Counted from the stretch's first letter, positions 15,354 through 23,895 are shown. The stretch is 64,000 nt of DNA from a virus (IMGVR_UViG_3300042934_000980:156496-220495), one strand, 5' to 3'. The notes: generated from the letters alone by a model not told the origin. Made by a program: numbers and translations.

Positions 15354-15893
15354 TTATTTCAACCTTCTAATGTGGATGTCTTGTGGACCAACACTCTCAA
15401 GTGGAAGGGAACTGTCATTAAACGGATGCGTCATCCGGGTAGGCGATCTGTTAGTGTTCCTAACTTGGATGATCCCCACCATCCTCATCTCTACCGGATC
15501 AAGTATTCGCCACTCACCTGTCACGTGAGCATCCCACACCAGTCTTTCATTGGTTAGGACCTGGGGCGAAACAATCCGTTCTTTGCCAGTCAACTTCGGT
15601 CGGTACACATAGAAATTAAGATAAGGTACTTTACCGACCTCAAAAAATTTCGCGACGTTTGGAAATACCCCAAGAAAGCATCCTTCCAACGTTGGGGCTA
15701 CACAGACCGCTTGCATCGGTGGTTCCGGGTACGCCCAAGTGGAATCTTCCTGTTCACCTGGTGTATCGAAGCCTGCCTGCTCACCCGGGGTCCACAGACC
15801 TTCAAGTGCGCCGTTAAGGCTTAAGTGAAATAAATCCCCGAAACTCCATTCAGTCTTGGGGACAACCAGCTTTTTAACGTTGACCTTTGCCAT
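15354..15893 (-). CDS. Hypothetical protein (179 aa)
   Basis: No family recognised. It has a repeated LWTPGEQAGFDTPGEQ element near residue 35 and a basic N-terminus (MAKVNVKKLVVPKTEW). It starts 20 nt inside the preceding 47-aa gene, so it is translationally coupled to it. Soluble, with no signal peptide. Confidence 0.8.
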   Translation of the reverse strand: MAKVNVKKLVVPKTEWSFGDLFHLSLNGALEGLWTPGEQAGFDTPGEQEDSTWAYPEPPMQAVCVAPTLEGCFLGVFPNVAKFFEVGKVPYLNFYVYRPKLTGKERIVSPQVLTNERLVWDAHVTGEWRILDPVEMRMVGIIQVRNTNRSPTRMTHPFNDSSLPLESVGPQDIHIRRLK

Positions 15894-16017
15894 CCTTTAC
15901 CTGTTTGCCTTTCGCAGCTGCACGGACACTGCGATAGATGTTTTCGATCCGCTTACGCTCCTCAGGTTTCATGGGAGGATGAAGCAACCCGATATAATCA
16001 ATCGTTCGCCCCATCAT
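15874..16017 (-). CDS. Small basic protein (47 aa)
   Basis: A short frame starts at the ATG at 16017, overlaps the stop of the preceding gene as ATGATG, and ends at TAA 15874-15876 inside the next gene. The product (MMGRTIDYIGLLHPPMKPEE, then KRIENIYRSVRAAAKGK) is Lys/Arg-rich and helical. It fills the only gap between two coupled genes, so it is probably real. Function unknown. Confidence 0.6.
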   Translation of the reverse strand: MMGRTIDYIGLLHPPMKPEERKRIENIYRSVRAAAKGKQVKDGKGQR

Positions 16018-16319
16018 ACCCGTGCCCGCGCTAAACGCTGCAAATCGCGCATCAAGCGATCAACGTCCTTTTCTAGGTTGTAGATACGGGCAGGCTTTAC
16101 CATGTCAAGCGCTACCATCGACGCCCCACGCGAAGTATTGACGTACATCATCTCCATCTCCCCAGGGCGATGTCCGCCAAAGGTTTCAGGTTTGCTGTTC
16201 ACGTCGGTCACTGCGCGACCACCCACCAACAGGCGGTTGTGTTCCAGAGTGATGGAGTGATCTGACGTGACTCGGTGAGAACCGAGCATCGCCAACCCCA
16301 GTAGGTTCTTTAGCTTCAT
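16014..16319 (-). CDS. Hypothetical protein (101 aa)
   Basis: Starts MKLKNLLGLAMLGSHRV and overlaps the preceding gene by ATGA. The C-terminal third is a basic helix (NLEKDVDRLMRDLQRLARAR), likely coiled-coil or nucleic-acid interacting. No family recognised. Confidence 0.8.
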   Translation of the reverse strand: MKLKNLLGLAMLGSHRVTSDHSITLEHNRLLVGGRAVTDVNSKPETFGGHRPGEMEMMYVNTSRGASMVALDMVKPARIYNLEKDVDRLMRDLQRLARARV

Positions 16320-16951
16320 GATTTATGACTCGGTCGGGTAGATAGGTTGGGTAGGTTCTTTCTAACCCAATCCTGAACGTCAGAGTTATCGGACTCACTG
16401 ACCGTGTGGGTGATGTGCTTACAAAGACGATCCGTCACCAAATCGTCAAGCACCGAGGGGGCTTCCTGCTTGTGCCATGTCCCCCAGTGCAGAGTTCCCT
16501 GGGCGTTTGCCAGCGCCTGTTGAATGTGCTCCTTAGACGGCATCAGACGGTCGGCGTACTTCTTATCCTCATAACCACCTTTACCCACGCACCAGACCGC
16601 TGCACCCGCTACCACCAGCGTTCCGCCTGCAGTGCAAGTAAGCGCCGGGATACGCCGCTTAGGGTGTGGGGCCATCTTGAACATGCTGACGTACGGCCAA
16701 TTGCTGACATAGTCGGCTGGATTGGAAATATACCCCACGTTTGAGGGAATACGAAACTCCCGGTGGCTCAGCAAGTCATGGTCTTTGTACTCTTGGCGAC
16801 CTACTTGTTGGATGAATGCCGGGGCGTTATAGAGGAGGTACTCCACCCCGTTAAACGTCTGTATGTGTCGGTGACGGCTGTACTGCTCGTCTTCTTGGAC
16901 CTTAAGAGACAGAGGCGTACGCCCAACTAACACAAGAGGAAGCTTTTCCAT
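16316..16951 (-). CDS. Hypothetical protein with one hydrophobic segment (211 aa)
   Basis: Residues about 102-118 (LTCTAGGTLVVAGAAVWC) form a short hydrophobic stretch that could span the membrane. It is preceded by a basic PHPKRR, which suggests an N-in orientation. The C-terminal part is helical and charged. The ribosome site is weak. It couples to the next gene by ATGA. Function unknown. Confidence 0.8.
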   Translation of the reverse strand: MEKLPLVLVGRTPLSLKVQEDEQYSRHRHIQTFNGVEYLLYNAPAFIQQVGRQEYKDHDLLSHREFRIPSNVGYISNPADYVSNWPYVSMFKMAPHPKRRIPALTCTAGGTLVVAGAAVWCVGKGGYEDKKYADRLMPSKEHIQQALANAQGTLHWGTWHKQEAPSVLDDLVTDRLCKHITHTVSESDNSDVQDWVRKNLPNLSTRPSHKS

Positions 16952-16954
16952 GGT

Positions 16955-17377
16955 TCACCCAAAGATGGCGTTGAGGTTTTGGACGACCTTTTTCAGTTGT
17001 TCGTAGTTCTCGTCCGTTTCAGGCAGATCCATGTAGCACAGCCCGATTTCCTTGGCTGCGGCAAACATCTGCTCACGACTGCCGGTCAGCAGCATGACCT
17101 TAAGCATCTGGTCATGAGTGGCCTTGTCGTCAATGCGAATAAACGCCACTTCGTTACTCACAGGTGGCGACAGCGGCCGCCCATTGATCGTGTCGCTCAA
17201 AGCGCTGTCAATCCACTTGCTGTAGTACGGGTACTGCTTGCGGATGGGACCCAGGTAGCATTCGTCCAGATCGGCAATGGCTTTGCCCACCACACACGCT
17301 TCATCTTCAAGCCCTTTGACCGACTGGCTGAACGAATCGCAGGCAGCCTTGGTTTTTTCAAACAACTCTTGTTCCAT
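16955..17377 (-). CDS. Hypothetical protein (140 aa)
   Basis: A helical acidic protein. The ATG at 17377 is preferred over the adjacent GTG at 17380 because AGGGG then lies 7 nt upstream. Three Cys residues (ACDSF, EACVVG, DECYLG) occur in the first 45 residues. No family recognised. A large inverted repeat lies just upstream (17402-17436). Confidence 0.8.
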   Translation of the reverse strand: MEQELFEKTKAACDSFSQSVKGLEDEACVVGKAIADLDECYLGPIRKQYPYYSKWIDSALSDTINGRPLSPPVSNEVAFIRIDDKATHDQMLKVMLLTGSREQMFAAAKEIGLCYMDLPETDENYEQLKKVVQNLNAIFG

Positions 17378-17401
17378 CACAAACCCCTAATTACGTCTTT
17401 T

Positions 17402-17436
17402 AAACTGATAGCATATTGTCAGTATACTATCAGTTT
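17402..17436 (-). terminator. Inverted repeat: terminator or operator
   Basis: AAACTGATAG and CTATCAGTTT flank a 15-base AT-rich centre that itself contains GTCAGTATAC. It sits between two minus-strand genes and lacks the GC core of the other terminators here, so an operator or promoter-overlapping site is also possible. Confidence 0.45.
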
Positions 17437-17444
17437 TCTAGTAC

Positions 17445-18065
17445 TTAAAACTCAACCGGCACCCGGACCTTGGTCAGGATCCCGATGGTGTTGAGTAAAG
17501 GCGTGCTGATCCCCATGTACTGGGTATCCTGCCCATGGCGACTGGGGTAGGTGACACTGATATAGCCCGGTGGGGTGTGGTCGCAGACTTCCAAGCTCAG
17601 CGAACAGGGTTTGCCGTCTATCATGCCGTTGATCACTTTGCGGTATTCCCCGTACCGCTCGTAATCCAAGGCAAAGATGAAGAACCTCGCCAGAGCGCGG
17701 AAGAGCTGCGAAGACTTGGGTTGGCGGTCAAACACCAGATGCTCGTACAAAAGCCGCCAGCCCTCTTCATAGCCCCTTACAGCACCCTCTGCGGTGTAGA
17801 TATAACGCTTACCGTTACAGTGCCAGTAGTAACGCGTCTGCGCCTCATCGCTGATGGTGATCAGCATGTCATCATTCAGATGCGTTACCGAGTAGAACTT
17901 CACCGCGCCCTTAAGCGCGTGGCGAATGCGCATGATCTTTTTGGCGTTACGGCGCTGCGGCATAGCCGAGGTAGGGCAACCCGTCACACTGTCCACATTT
18001 AACTGGGTGCCCACATTGCCGTAGTCAGGGAAGACCCCAACGTGCGAATAGGTTTTCTTAAGCAT
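17445..18065 (-). CDS. Hypothetical protein (206 aa)
   Basis: Basic N-terminus with SAMPQRRNAKKIMRIRHALK near residue 33, then an alpha/beta body rich in Tyr and Arg. A GGAGGGG ribosome site precedes the ATG. No known motif. It lies 14 bp from the fibre-repeat membrane protein and probably shares its transcript. Confidence 0.82.
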   Translation of the reverse strand: MLKKTYSHVGVFPDYGNVGTQLNVDSVTGCPTSAMPQRRNAKKIMRIRHALKGAVKFYSVTHLNDDMLITISDEAQTRYYWHCNGKRYIYTAEGAVRGYEEGWRLLYEHLVFDRQPKSSQLFRALARFFIFALDYERYGEYRKVINGMIDGKPCSLSLEVCDHTPPGYISVTYPSRHGQDTQYMGISTPLLNTIGILTKVRVPVEF

Positions 18066-18079
18066 AGCCCCTCCGAGGG

Positions 18080-19432
18080 TTACTTGATAATATCGAGCAC
18101 CGGTTGCTTAAGCTCGGTGCTGTCCAGCTCACGTTGGATCGGGTTACAGAACCCGTCACTGGTGGCCACGATCAGTTCTTTGTCGGTCTGAAACAGGTAG
18201 ATGTCAGCATCTTTAAGGATCATGATGCCTTTCTCCCCCATCCCGGCTTTATTCTGCCAGTAGGTTTTATTGCCTTTAAGCCCGACCACGGTGATCTTGT
18301 CGCCGTTGACGTTCATGACCGTGTCGACCAGCACCTTGTTCTCATCAACTAAGCGAAACCCAAACAAGGTTTTGTAAGGATAACTGAAGGTTCGCTTACC
18401 GCTGATGGTCAAGTTGCCTTTGGACACTTTACAGCTGCGCTCATCGGTGTAACGCCCGGTGGTAATGCTGGACATCACATACAGATAAGCCCCGTACACC
18501 AAACCGCCGATGATCACCGCAAACAACAACCGCCACAGCACACCGGCTATCAAGCGGTTACGCTTAAGACGCTTGTTCTCTTTACGGGTTTCCAGCAACA
18601 TCCGAGCCAACGAGCCTTTGTCGTGCCAGTCATCGTCACAGGCCAGGTTCAGGCGTTCGTCGTGTTCCGGTTCCAGCTGGCGGAACTTGCTGGGCGTGTG
18701 CAAGTCCATCCAGATGCCCGGTGGTGACAGCACCCACATGCTGTCGCGCCAAGCATAGGCGTCATACATGTCAAGGGTGTTGGGATCTGGAAGTTCTTTG
18801 TCGTTAGGCCAAGGACCCAAGACGCGCAAACCAGGAAGTGCGGAATTGGATTGTTCAGGGGCGGTGGGGTTGACGGTTTCACGGGTAGCCGCCTTCAGCA
18901 ACCCATTAAGCACCCCGTTCTTCTTCTCCCACTCTTCGCGTGTCCCTTCAAACCCAGAGTCCTGTGCCCGCTCCCACAGCTGGCATTCAACGCTTGGCAC
19001 AGGACTGCCCAAACGAACAGTCCAACCTTGTTTGGTTTTGCTTTGCAGTTCGCCGCGCCACAGCATTCCTGCACCCAATGGAATGGTATCATCCTCAGGC
19101 AGCTCTTCTTCGGTAGGCCATACCCCCAAGTACTTGTCAGGTATGGTCACCCAACCATGGGTAGTCAGAATTTCCTGGCCTTCACCAGTTTCAACGATTT
19201 GACCGACAACCGAGTGGTAGGTGGTCAAGTCACCTTTAAGTGTCCAGTAAGGGGTAAGAAGCCCTGCAATAGATTGCAGCTCAACCACCCACAACTCATT
19301 ACCCGCTACAGCAGCCGCGCCAATTTCACACACTTTTGCGTCGGGTAAAGGCTCGCCCGGTTCGAGAAAAAGTGACACCTCCCAAGAACTGTCCCCGATG
19401 GTAATGGTCTTTAACTTCTCTTTGTCAACCAT
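18080..19432 (-). CDS. Membrane protein with tail-fibre-like repeats (450 aa)
   Basis: The ATG at 19432 (MVDKEKLKTITIG) is chosen; the upstream TTG extension is unlikely. Residues 1-260 contain modules like those of the 989-aa fibre: YLGVWPTEEELP and VLGPWPNDKELPDP match NLLGTWPDAQELPA, and QLWERAQDSGFEGTREEW matches the AYELAQDIDGFQGTKAQW repeat. A basic stretch (RKENKRLKRNR) and one membrane helix (about 296-318) follow, then a 130-aa C-terminal domain. Charge bias puts the fibre-like part inside the cell and the C-terminus in the periplasm. Role unknown; see findings. Confidence 0.8.
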   Translation of the reverse strand: MVDKEKLKTITIGDSSWEVSLFLEPGEPLPDAKVCEIGAAAVAGNELWVVELQSIAGLLTPYWTLKGDLTTYHSVVGQIVETGEGQEILTTHGWVTIPDKYLGVWPTEEELPEDDTIPLGAGMLWRGELQSKTKQGWTVRLGSPVPSVECQLWERAQDSGFEGTREEWEKKNGVLNGLLKAATRETVNPTAPEQSNSALPGLRVLGPWPNDKELPDPNTLDMYDAYAWRDSMWVLSPPGIWMDLHTPSKFRQLEPEHDERLNLACDDDWHDKGSLARMLLETRKENKRLKRNRLIAGVLWRLLFAVIIGGLVYGAYLYVMSSITTGRYTDERSCKVSKGNLTISGKRTFSYPYKTLFGFRLVDENKVLVDTVMNVNGDKITVVGLKGNKTYWQNKAGMGEKGIMILKDADIYLFQTDKELIVATSDGFCNPIQRELDSTELKQPVLDIIK

Positions 19433-19467
19433 AGTGTAATTTGTCCTTAAACAAAAAGAAAGCAACC

Positions 19468-19504
19468 CCAATACGCCATTAGGGGTTACCTAATGGCGTA
19501 TTGG
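19468..19504 (-). terminator. Rho-independent terminator
   Basis: A 15-bp perfect stem (CCAATACGCCATTAG and its complement) with a 7-base loop, followed on the minus strand by TTTCTTTTTG. It ends the unit of the 19511-20080 gene. Confidence 0.85.
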
Positions 19505-19510
19505 AAGTTG

Positions 19511-20080
19511 TTAGTGGAGAGACTCTAACCGAGTCAAATGGAAGGGGACCATCGTCGTGGTCTTGTCCTTCAGGTTGGCAAATACCAACACACCAAATTC
19601 AGGGTGCGGGGTGTGCCGGTTCAACGTCATCTGCATCGGGATGGAATCCATCACAAACATTACACTTTCCCGGCGCAGATGTTTCATCAGCAACGCAATG
19701 TTGCCCAGGTACCCGTGGTCGAAGAACTCTTGGATCGACGCCATGGTTTCCGGACCGACACTGCAGCCCCACTGGGTTTTGTCGTGCGAGCGACTGGCAA
19801 AGTCGTTGAAGACGTTCACAGCCTGACTGCCAGTCTTGGCAACATCGGGGCTGTTAAGCAGGCGGTCCTTGGGGAAGTTGTTGGTTTTGATCATCTCGTC
19901 CAGATGGTCAACAGCGTAGACAAATTCTTCCAGAACGGTTTCTTGCAAGGGCGTTTGTTTGAACTCTCGTACAAGTTCAGGGTTCAAGGTGCGGGTAACT
20001 TCCTCGAACGTTAATACCGGTTCTGCTTCAAGTACGAGTGGGTTCAATGCATCGCCAACCTCCGCGAGTAGTGCATTCAT
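19511..20080 (-). CDS. Hypothetical protein (189 aa), single early unit
   Basis: An acidic helical N-terminal half and a mixed C-terminal half, with no recognised motif. It has its own promoter-like element (20179-20186) and terminator (19468-19504), so it is a one-gene early unit, like the chaperonin and the 38-kb gene. This suggests a product needed in quantity soon after infection. Confidence 0.85.
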   Translation of the reverse strand: MNALLAEVGDALNPLVLEAEPVLTFEEVTRTLNPELVREFKQTPLQETVLEEFVYAVDHLDEMIKTNNFPKDRLLNSPDVAKTGSQAVNVFNDFASRSHDKTQWGCSVGPETMASIQEFFDHGYLGNIALLMKHLRRESVMFVMDSIPMQMTLNRHTPHPEFGVLVFANLKDKTTTMVPFHLTRLESLH

Positions 20081-20178
20081 GGTACGTGTATCCTGTTATA
20101 AGAGCGGTGGAGTTGCTATAAGTACATGTTTGAGTTATTTAAAGTTAGAAGGTCTAGAAGAGGTCTTGACACAGTGTA

Positions 20179-20186
20179 GTAATATA
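20179..20186 (-). promoter_or_regulatory. Putative early promoter (TATATTAC)
   Basis: TATATTAC on the minus strand with upstream flank AATCTGAAACC, identical over 19 bases to the element before the chaperonin. It lies 99 bp before the 19511-20080 gene. Confidence 0.65.
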
Positions 20187-20231
20187 GGTTTCAGATTGGC
20201 CAAGACCTCCCCTTATTAGGACGTCTTTACC

Positions 20232-20414
20232 TTAACGCATGATCCCTGCATACCCTACATACGCCAACGACACACCTACCACCATGACTGCGGTAATCAA
20301 CAGGTTCTTCCAACGACGTTTGCGGATCTGGACCTCCAGTACATCTGCCATGGCGATCTGGTCCAGTGAGGACATGTCGTATTTTGGGAGGTGACTATGA
20401 GTACGATCGGACAT
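20232..20414 (-). CDS. Small membrane protein (60 aa)
   Basis: The ATG at 20414 (MSDRTHSHLPKYDM) follows AGGAG. A basic stretch (QIRKRRWKN) precedes one C-terminal membrane helix (LLITAVMVVGVSLAYVGYAG), giving an N-in/C-out tail-anchored layout. It lies downstream of two virion-type paralogues. Function unknown. Confidence 0.8.
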   Translation of the reverse strand: MSDRTHSHLPKYDMSSLDQIAMADVLEVQIRKRRWKNLLITAVMVVGVSLAYVGYAGIMR

Positions 20415-20505
20415 TGTTATTCTCCTAAATTTCCTAAATGCGGAATAATGGCAGAACGGAAGAGCGCCCGAAGGCACTCCTCCTTTCTAGCTAACCCTGA
20501 TGGGA

Positions 20506-21099
20506 TCAGACGGCTGGTTCTTCTGGGAAGGTCAGTTGACCATAATCGGTATCAGGGATGGTGAACACCTCAGCTTGCGCCACGGCGTGAACAACGCTAC
20601 CCCAGATGCACGGGGCGTCGATCGACACAGTGGTGGCGTCTGCGGTGACTTCTTGATCCAGCGTGTCGTACTTGAGCGCTGTGGCAAACGCAGCTTTGGC
20701 AGCAGCAGGACGGTCAGCTTCGGCTGTGCCGTGCGGCAGCAAGATTGCGATCTTGGTGGTGGTCCCGTCTTCGTCCAGGAACGCGTAGGTGCCGGGTACT
20801 ACCAGCGCCTTGACCGCGTCAAAGTCTTCGTAGACGGTAGCATCCGTCATGTCGTAACCGCGGGCGCTGTTGGGGTTTGCAGCGGTCCAAGATTGCTCCA
20901 GACCGATAAAGCGACGCGCTGCCGACTTTACGGTAGCCGAACGCAGACCATTGGCACCTGACGTGATGTCTTCGAAGGAGAGTTCTGCTTCAGTCAAACC
21001 GTCGAACAACGCTTTCTTCTCAGCATCGTCTTTATAACGATTCAGGTTGAAAGCCACGAAACGGGTGACGAACAGACTCATCCGGGAGGATTTAGCCAT
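20506..21099 (-). CDS. Virion-type protein, paralogue of the 5946 and 21216 genes
   Basis: A 197-aa acidic Ala-rich protein. It aligns along its length with the 21216-21785 product: GLTEAELSFEDI/GLTLEDLQITNI, SAARRFIGLEQSW/SQGRNFTGPDQTW, AVKALVVPGTYAF/AQAKQEPGVYLV, HGTAEADRP/EGTAEAQQA, ALKYDTLDQEVTAD/ALKYDIPADQITATD. It shares the F[VI]xxNxxRYKDD start with the 5946 product. Low hydrophobicity and high Ala/Asp suggest an abundant structural or decoration protein, but this is inference. GGAG precedes the ATG. Confidence 0.82.
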   Translation of the reverse strand: MAKSSRMSLFVTRFVAFNLNRYKDDAEKKALFDGLTEAELSFEDITSGANGLRSATVKSAARRFIGLEQSWTAANPNSARGYDMTDATVYEDFDAVKALVVPGTYAFLDEDGTTTKIAILLPHGTAEADRPAAAKAAFATALKYDTLDQEVTADATTVSIDAPCIWGSVVHAVAQAEVFTIPDTDYGQLTFPEEPAV

Positions 21100-21170
21100 T
21101 ACTGTACTCCGGGGAATGAGGTGTGGTGGTCAGGGAATCCTGTCACATAATATCTCATCCAACCGGCTAT

Positions 21171-21197
21171 AAAGCCCTACCCAGTGGGTAGGGCTTT
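21171..21197 (-). terminator. Rho-independent terminator
   Basis: AAAGCCCTACCC and GGGTAGGGCTTT with a 3-base loop, directly after the 21216-21785 stop on the minus strand. Confidence 0.8.
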
Positions 21198-21215
21198 ACG
21201 TTTACGCCAACAGCC

Positions 21216-21785
21216 TTAGCCGTTGAGGTCCATCGGCTCACCTGGCTGCAGTTCAGCTACAGGCGCCTTGGCGACCACGTAGTCGACTTCACCGTAGATG
21301 GTGTCGCCTTCCACGATGATGGTGCCATCGGTCGCGGTGATCTGGTCAGCCGGGATGTCGTACTTGAGCGCGTCGATCAGCACGGCAGTGGCGGCGTCGG
21401 CTTGCTGGGCTTCAGCGGTGCCTTCGGCGATGACCACAACGGCCTTGGCGTCAGCGCCTTCGCCGACCAGGTACACACCAGGCTCTTGCTTGGCTTGTGC
21501 CGCGTCCGTGTCAGCCAGTGTCTCGCTGTCGGTCAGGGTCAGGACTTTGGGGCTGTTGACATTGGCCGACTTCCAGGTCTGATCAGGCCCGGTAAAGTTG
21601 CGACCTTGCGAGTCGATGTTGGCGGTGCGCACGCCATCGGCTTGGTGCTGGATGTTGGTGATCTGCAGATCTTCCAGGGTCAGGCCTTCGAAGCTCTTCA
21701 GCATTTCCTTGTCGGCTTTGTACAGCTGCTGGTTCTTCTGAACGAAAGGCCCCAGCAGAAGGCTTAGGGGCGATTGCTTGCTCAT
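21216..21785 (-). CDS. Virion-type protein, paralogue of the 20506 and 5946 genes
   Basis: A 189-aa acidic protein closely parallel to its downstream neighbour (see shared motifs there), so the two are a tandem duplication. The N-terminus (SLLLGPFVQKNQQLYKADKE) keeps the family's FVxxNxxxYKxD signature. Unlike the other two it has a VVVIAEGTAEAQQADAATAV stretch with perfect small-residue packing. Terminators on both sides mark it as its own unit. Function unknown; structural role inferred. Confidence 0.82.
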   Translation of the reverse strand: MSKQSPLSLLLGPFVQKNQQLYKADKEMLKSFEGLTLEDLQITNIQHQADGVRTANIDSQGRNFTGPDQTWKSANVNSPKVLTLTDSETLADTDAAQAKQEPGVYLVGEGADAKAVVVIAEGTAEAQQADAATAVLIDALKYDIPADQITATDGTIIVEGDTIYGEVDYVVAKAPVAELQPGEPMDLNG

Positions 21786-21848
21786 GGGTAGTCCTCAGTG
21801 AGTGGGTGTAGCAGACCGGGGTGGTCGTAAGGCATATAATCCGTGTTG

Positions 21849-22055
21849 CTAGAAGAGCAGGGCTTTAACGAACCACAGCCCGACCACCGACCAGTACGCG
21901 GTGTGAAGCTTAAAGCGGTTGATTAAAACCAGCGCGGTAAACAACAGAATACCTAAGAGCGGGGATGCCTTATGAGCGAATAAGGGGATAAGCAGCAGCC
22001 CCAACATGTACAGCCCTCCCTCAAAGCTGAACAGCTTCTTCATTTCAGCAGTCAT
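21849..22055 (-). CDS. Small membrane protein (68 aa)
   Basis: Two hydrophobic helices (residues about 14-30 and 34-45) and a third C-terminal hydrophobic stretch (YWSVVGLWFVKALLF). GAGG precedes the ATG. Size and topology would fit a holin-like or membrane-modifying peptide, but there is no lysis gene beside it. Function unknown. Confidence 0.8.
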   Translation of the reverse strand: MTAEMKKLFSFEGGLYMLGLLLIPLFAHKASPLLGILLFTALVLINRFKLHTAYWSVVGLWFVKALLF

Positions 22056-22083
22056 TACTACCTCAAAGATACAAAAAAGAAAA

Positions 22084-22107
22084 GCAAGGGAAATGACTCT
22101 CCCTTGC
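22084..22107 (-). terminator. Strong Rho-independent terminator of the chaperonin gene
   Basis: GCAAGGGA and TCCCTTGC stem, followed on the minus strand by TTTTCTTTTTTG, 13 bp after the chaperonin stop. Confidence 0.85.
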
Positions 22108-22119
22108 CTTACTTAGGTC

Positions 22120-23841
22120 TTAGTGCGTCTTGACCGCGTGCAGCTTGTCGCCCAACAGCAGGCTGCTGGCATTGGCCAAGATCTTGGCTGTTTGCAGGCC
22201 GCCCTTAAGCGCTGTGACCAACGCGAACGCAGTGTCGTACACACCCAGGTCTTGAGCTTGTCCCGTTTCACCGGTGGCCAAGTTGGTGATGTCCGGTACA
22301 TTACCTGCGTACTTTTTGAGCAGCTCTGGCAGGTCAGGTATGTACGCACCCTCGTCGCTTTGCTTGGCCAGATGCACGTACGGCACGCACACCAGCTCGG
22401 CTAGGCGTTCGAGGATCTTTGCATCCGTCTTGTCCCGGGCGAAGGTCACCGGATACAGGCTTTCCTTATTCTTGGGGGCAAGGACCACATGGTCTTGGTG
22501 ATGGCAGTGATCATAAAGATCCGACAACACCAACAATCCAGCCTTCATCAACGAGGTACCGGCGCCTGGCAGAATGCCGTTGTCCAACGCACTCTTGACC
22601 GCCTTGACGACGTCCTCGAACCGATCCAAACGCTCCTTCACGTCCGAATAGGTTTCACCGCCCACAAAGATGGTGACCAACTGGCCGCGCAGGTTACGGA
22701 TCCGGCTTTCGTTGAACTTGGCGCGTACGCTGAAACGGTCACCCATTTCGTACCCGCTCAGTTCTTGCTCGATGGCATCAGCACGCTGCTGCACGCGCAC
22801 TAAGGCATTAGCATCCAGCTCGCTCACCAACGAGCGGCTGTTGCCGACCGTGACGTGCATGTTCGGAACGTTGAACTCCGCACCCACCGCGTCTTGCAGC
22901 TGAGTGAACATCGGCACGCCAAAGATGGTGGCGATATCACCCATGATCAAGCTGCCCACCGAACCACCGGCGTTGGTGTTGATCCCCACGAAAGTTGGGC
23001 CGCCCAGGAAGGTGTTGACCATTCCACCCATGCGTGCACTGGATTTTACTTGGTTATTGATGTTGGCCATGACAGCCCCCACCTCATGCTCGATCGAGCG
23101 GGCAATGATAAGGATGTGGTCGGTCTGGCCCTTGAACTGGTCATGCAGCTTGATCAGCTCATCGGTCAGGTCCGCACCACGCCCCAGCGTACCGTCGATC
23201 ACCACCGGGATGAAGTTTTCCAGCAAAGTGTCGGCACCGTTGCCGTACTTGCTAAAGCCTGGGTTACTGAAACTCATGTTCAGTGGCAGGCCGTTGCTGT
23301 GCACCACCTTGTCTTCGCTGCTCTGGCCTTCCTTGAGCTCGATGGCAGGGTAACGATCACCCGACTGCTTGTAGATGTCGGTGATGATGGTCGACAGCTC
23401 GTGGTCGCTGTTGGAGGAGGTCAGGGCCAGCTTGAACAACCGATCGTCTTCCGGGGTAACCTGGATGGCGAGGCTGCGCAGCTTCTTGCCGATCTCACCG
23501 ATCACTTGCTCGATGAAACGCTGTTCACGAAAGCTCTTGAACTGGCTGAGCACGCTGTACAGTTCAGCGGTCAACATGACGGTGGTGGTGGTGCCATCGC
23601 CACACTCGTGGTCGGTCTTGATCGCCGCTTCAACGATCACCCGGTTAATGACCTCATCACGCGGGTCATCGAACTTGATGGACTTGGCGACCGTCACGCC
23701 ATCCTTGGTGACCTTAACCGAGGTGCCGGTGCCGATCAAAGCGAGTTTGCCATTGGGACCCATGGTGGCCACAACTGCTTGGTGTACCTTGGTCATGACG
23801 TCTTTGACCATGTCCTGGGTGTTATCCAAAGTCAGCAGCAT
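22120..23841 (-). CDS. groEL: GroEL-type chaperonin
   Basis: A 573-aa group I chaperonin relative. ATP-site features are present: TMGPNGK (residues 27-33), Asp47 in TKDGVTVAK, the GDGTTT loop with Asp82, and Asp410 in RFEDVVKAVK followed by LPGAGTS. These match GroEL Asp52, Asp87 and Asp398, so ATPase function should be intact. The GGM tail of cellular GroEL is absent and no GroES-like gene is in the window, as in EL-type phage chaperonins reported to work without a co-chaperonin. It has its own promoter-like element and strong terminator. It probably folds phage virion or enzyme proteins in the host cytoplasm. Confidence 0.95.
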   Translation of the reverse strand: MLLTLDNTQDMVKDVMTKVHQAVVATMGPNGKLALIGTGTSVKVTKDGVTVAKSIKFDDPRDEVINRVIVEAAIKTDHECGDGTTTTVMLTAELYSVLSQFKSFREQRFIEQVIGEIGKKLRSLAIQVTPEDDRLFKLALTSSNSDHELSTIITDIYKQSGDRYPAIELKEGQSSEDKVVHSNGLPLNMSFSNPGFSKYGNGADTLLENFIPVVIDGTLGRGADLTDELIKLHDQFKGQTDHILIIARSIEHEVGAVMANINNQVKSSARMGGMVNTFLGGPTFVGINTNAGGSVGSLIMGDIATIFGVPMFTQLQDAVGAEFNVPNMHVTVGNSRSLVSELDANALVRVQQRADAIEQELSGYEMGDRFSVRAKFNESRIRNLRGQLVTIFVGGETYSDVKERLDRFEDVVKAVKSALDNGILPGAGTSLMKAGLLVLSDLYDHCHHQDHVVLAPKNKESLYPVTFARDKTDAKILERLAELVCVPYVHLAKQSDEGAYIPDLPELLKKYAGNVPDITNLATGETGQAQDLGVYDTAFALVTALKGGLQTAKILANASSLLLGDKLHAVKTH

Positions 23842-23895
23842 TTACGTGTTCTCCGTACAAGTTTAAAAAGTTAATGGTTGCTGTGCTACGGGTAA

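Noticed and set aside
21849-22055. Holin/endolysin cassette
   Set aside because: Small membrane proteins occur at several places, but no muramidase, amidase or transglycosylase motif was seen near any of them, so a lysis role cannot be supported.
22855-23874. Plus-strand open frame of 339 codons opposite the chaperonin
   Set aside because: The minus-strand chaperonin is unambiguous and the opposite frame has no ribosome site or known motif.
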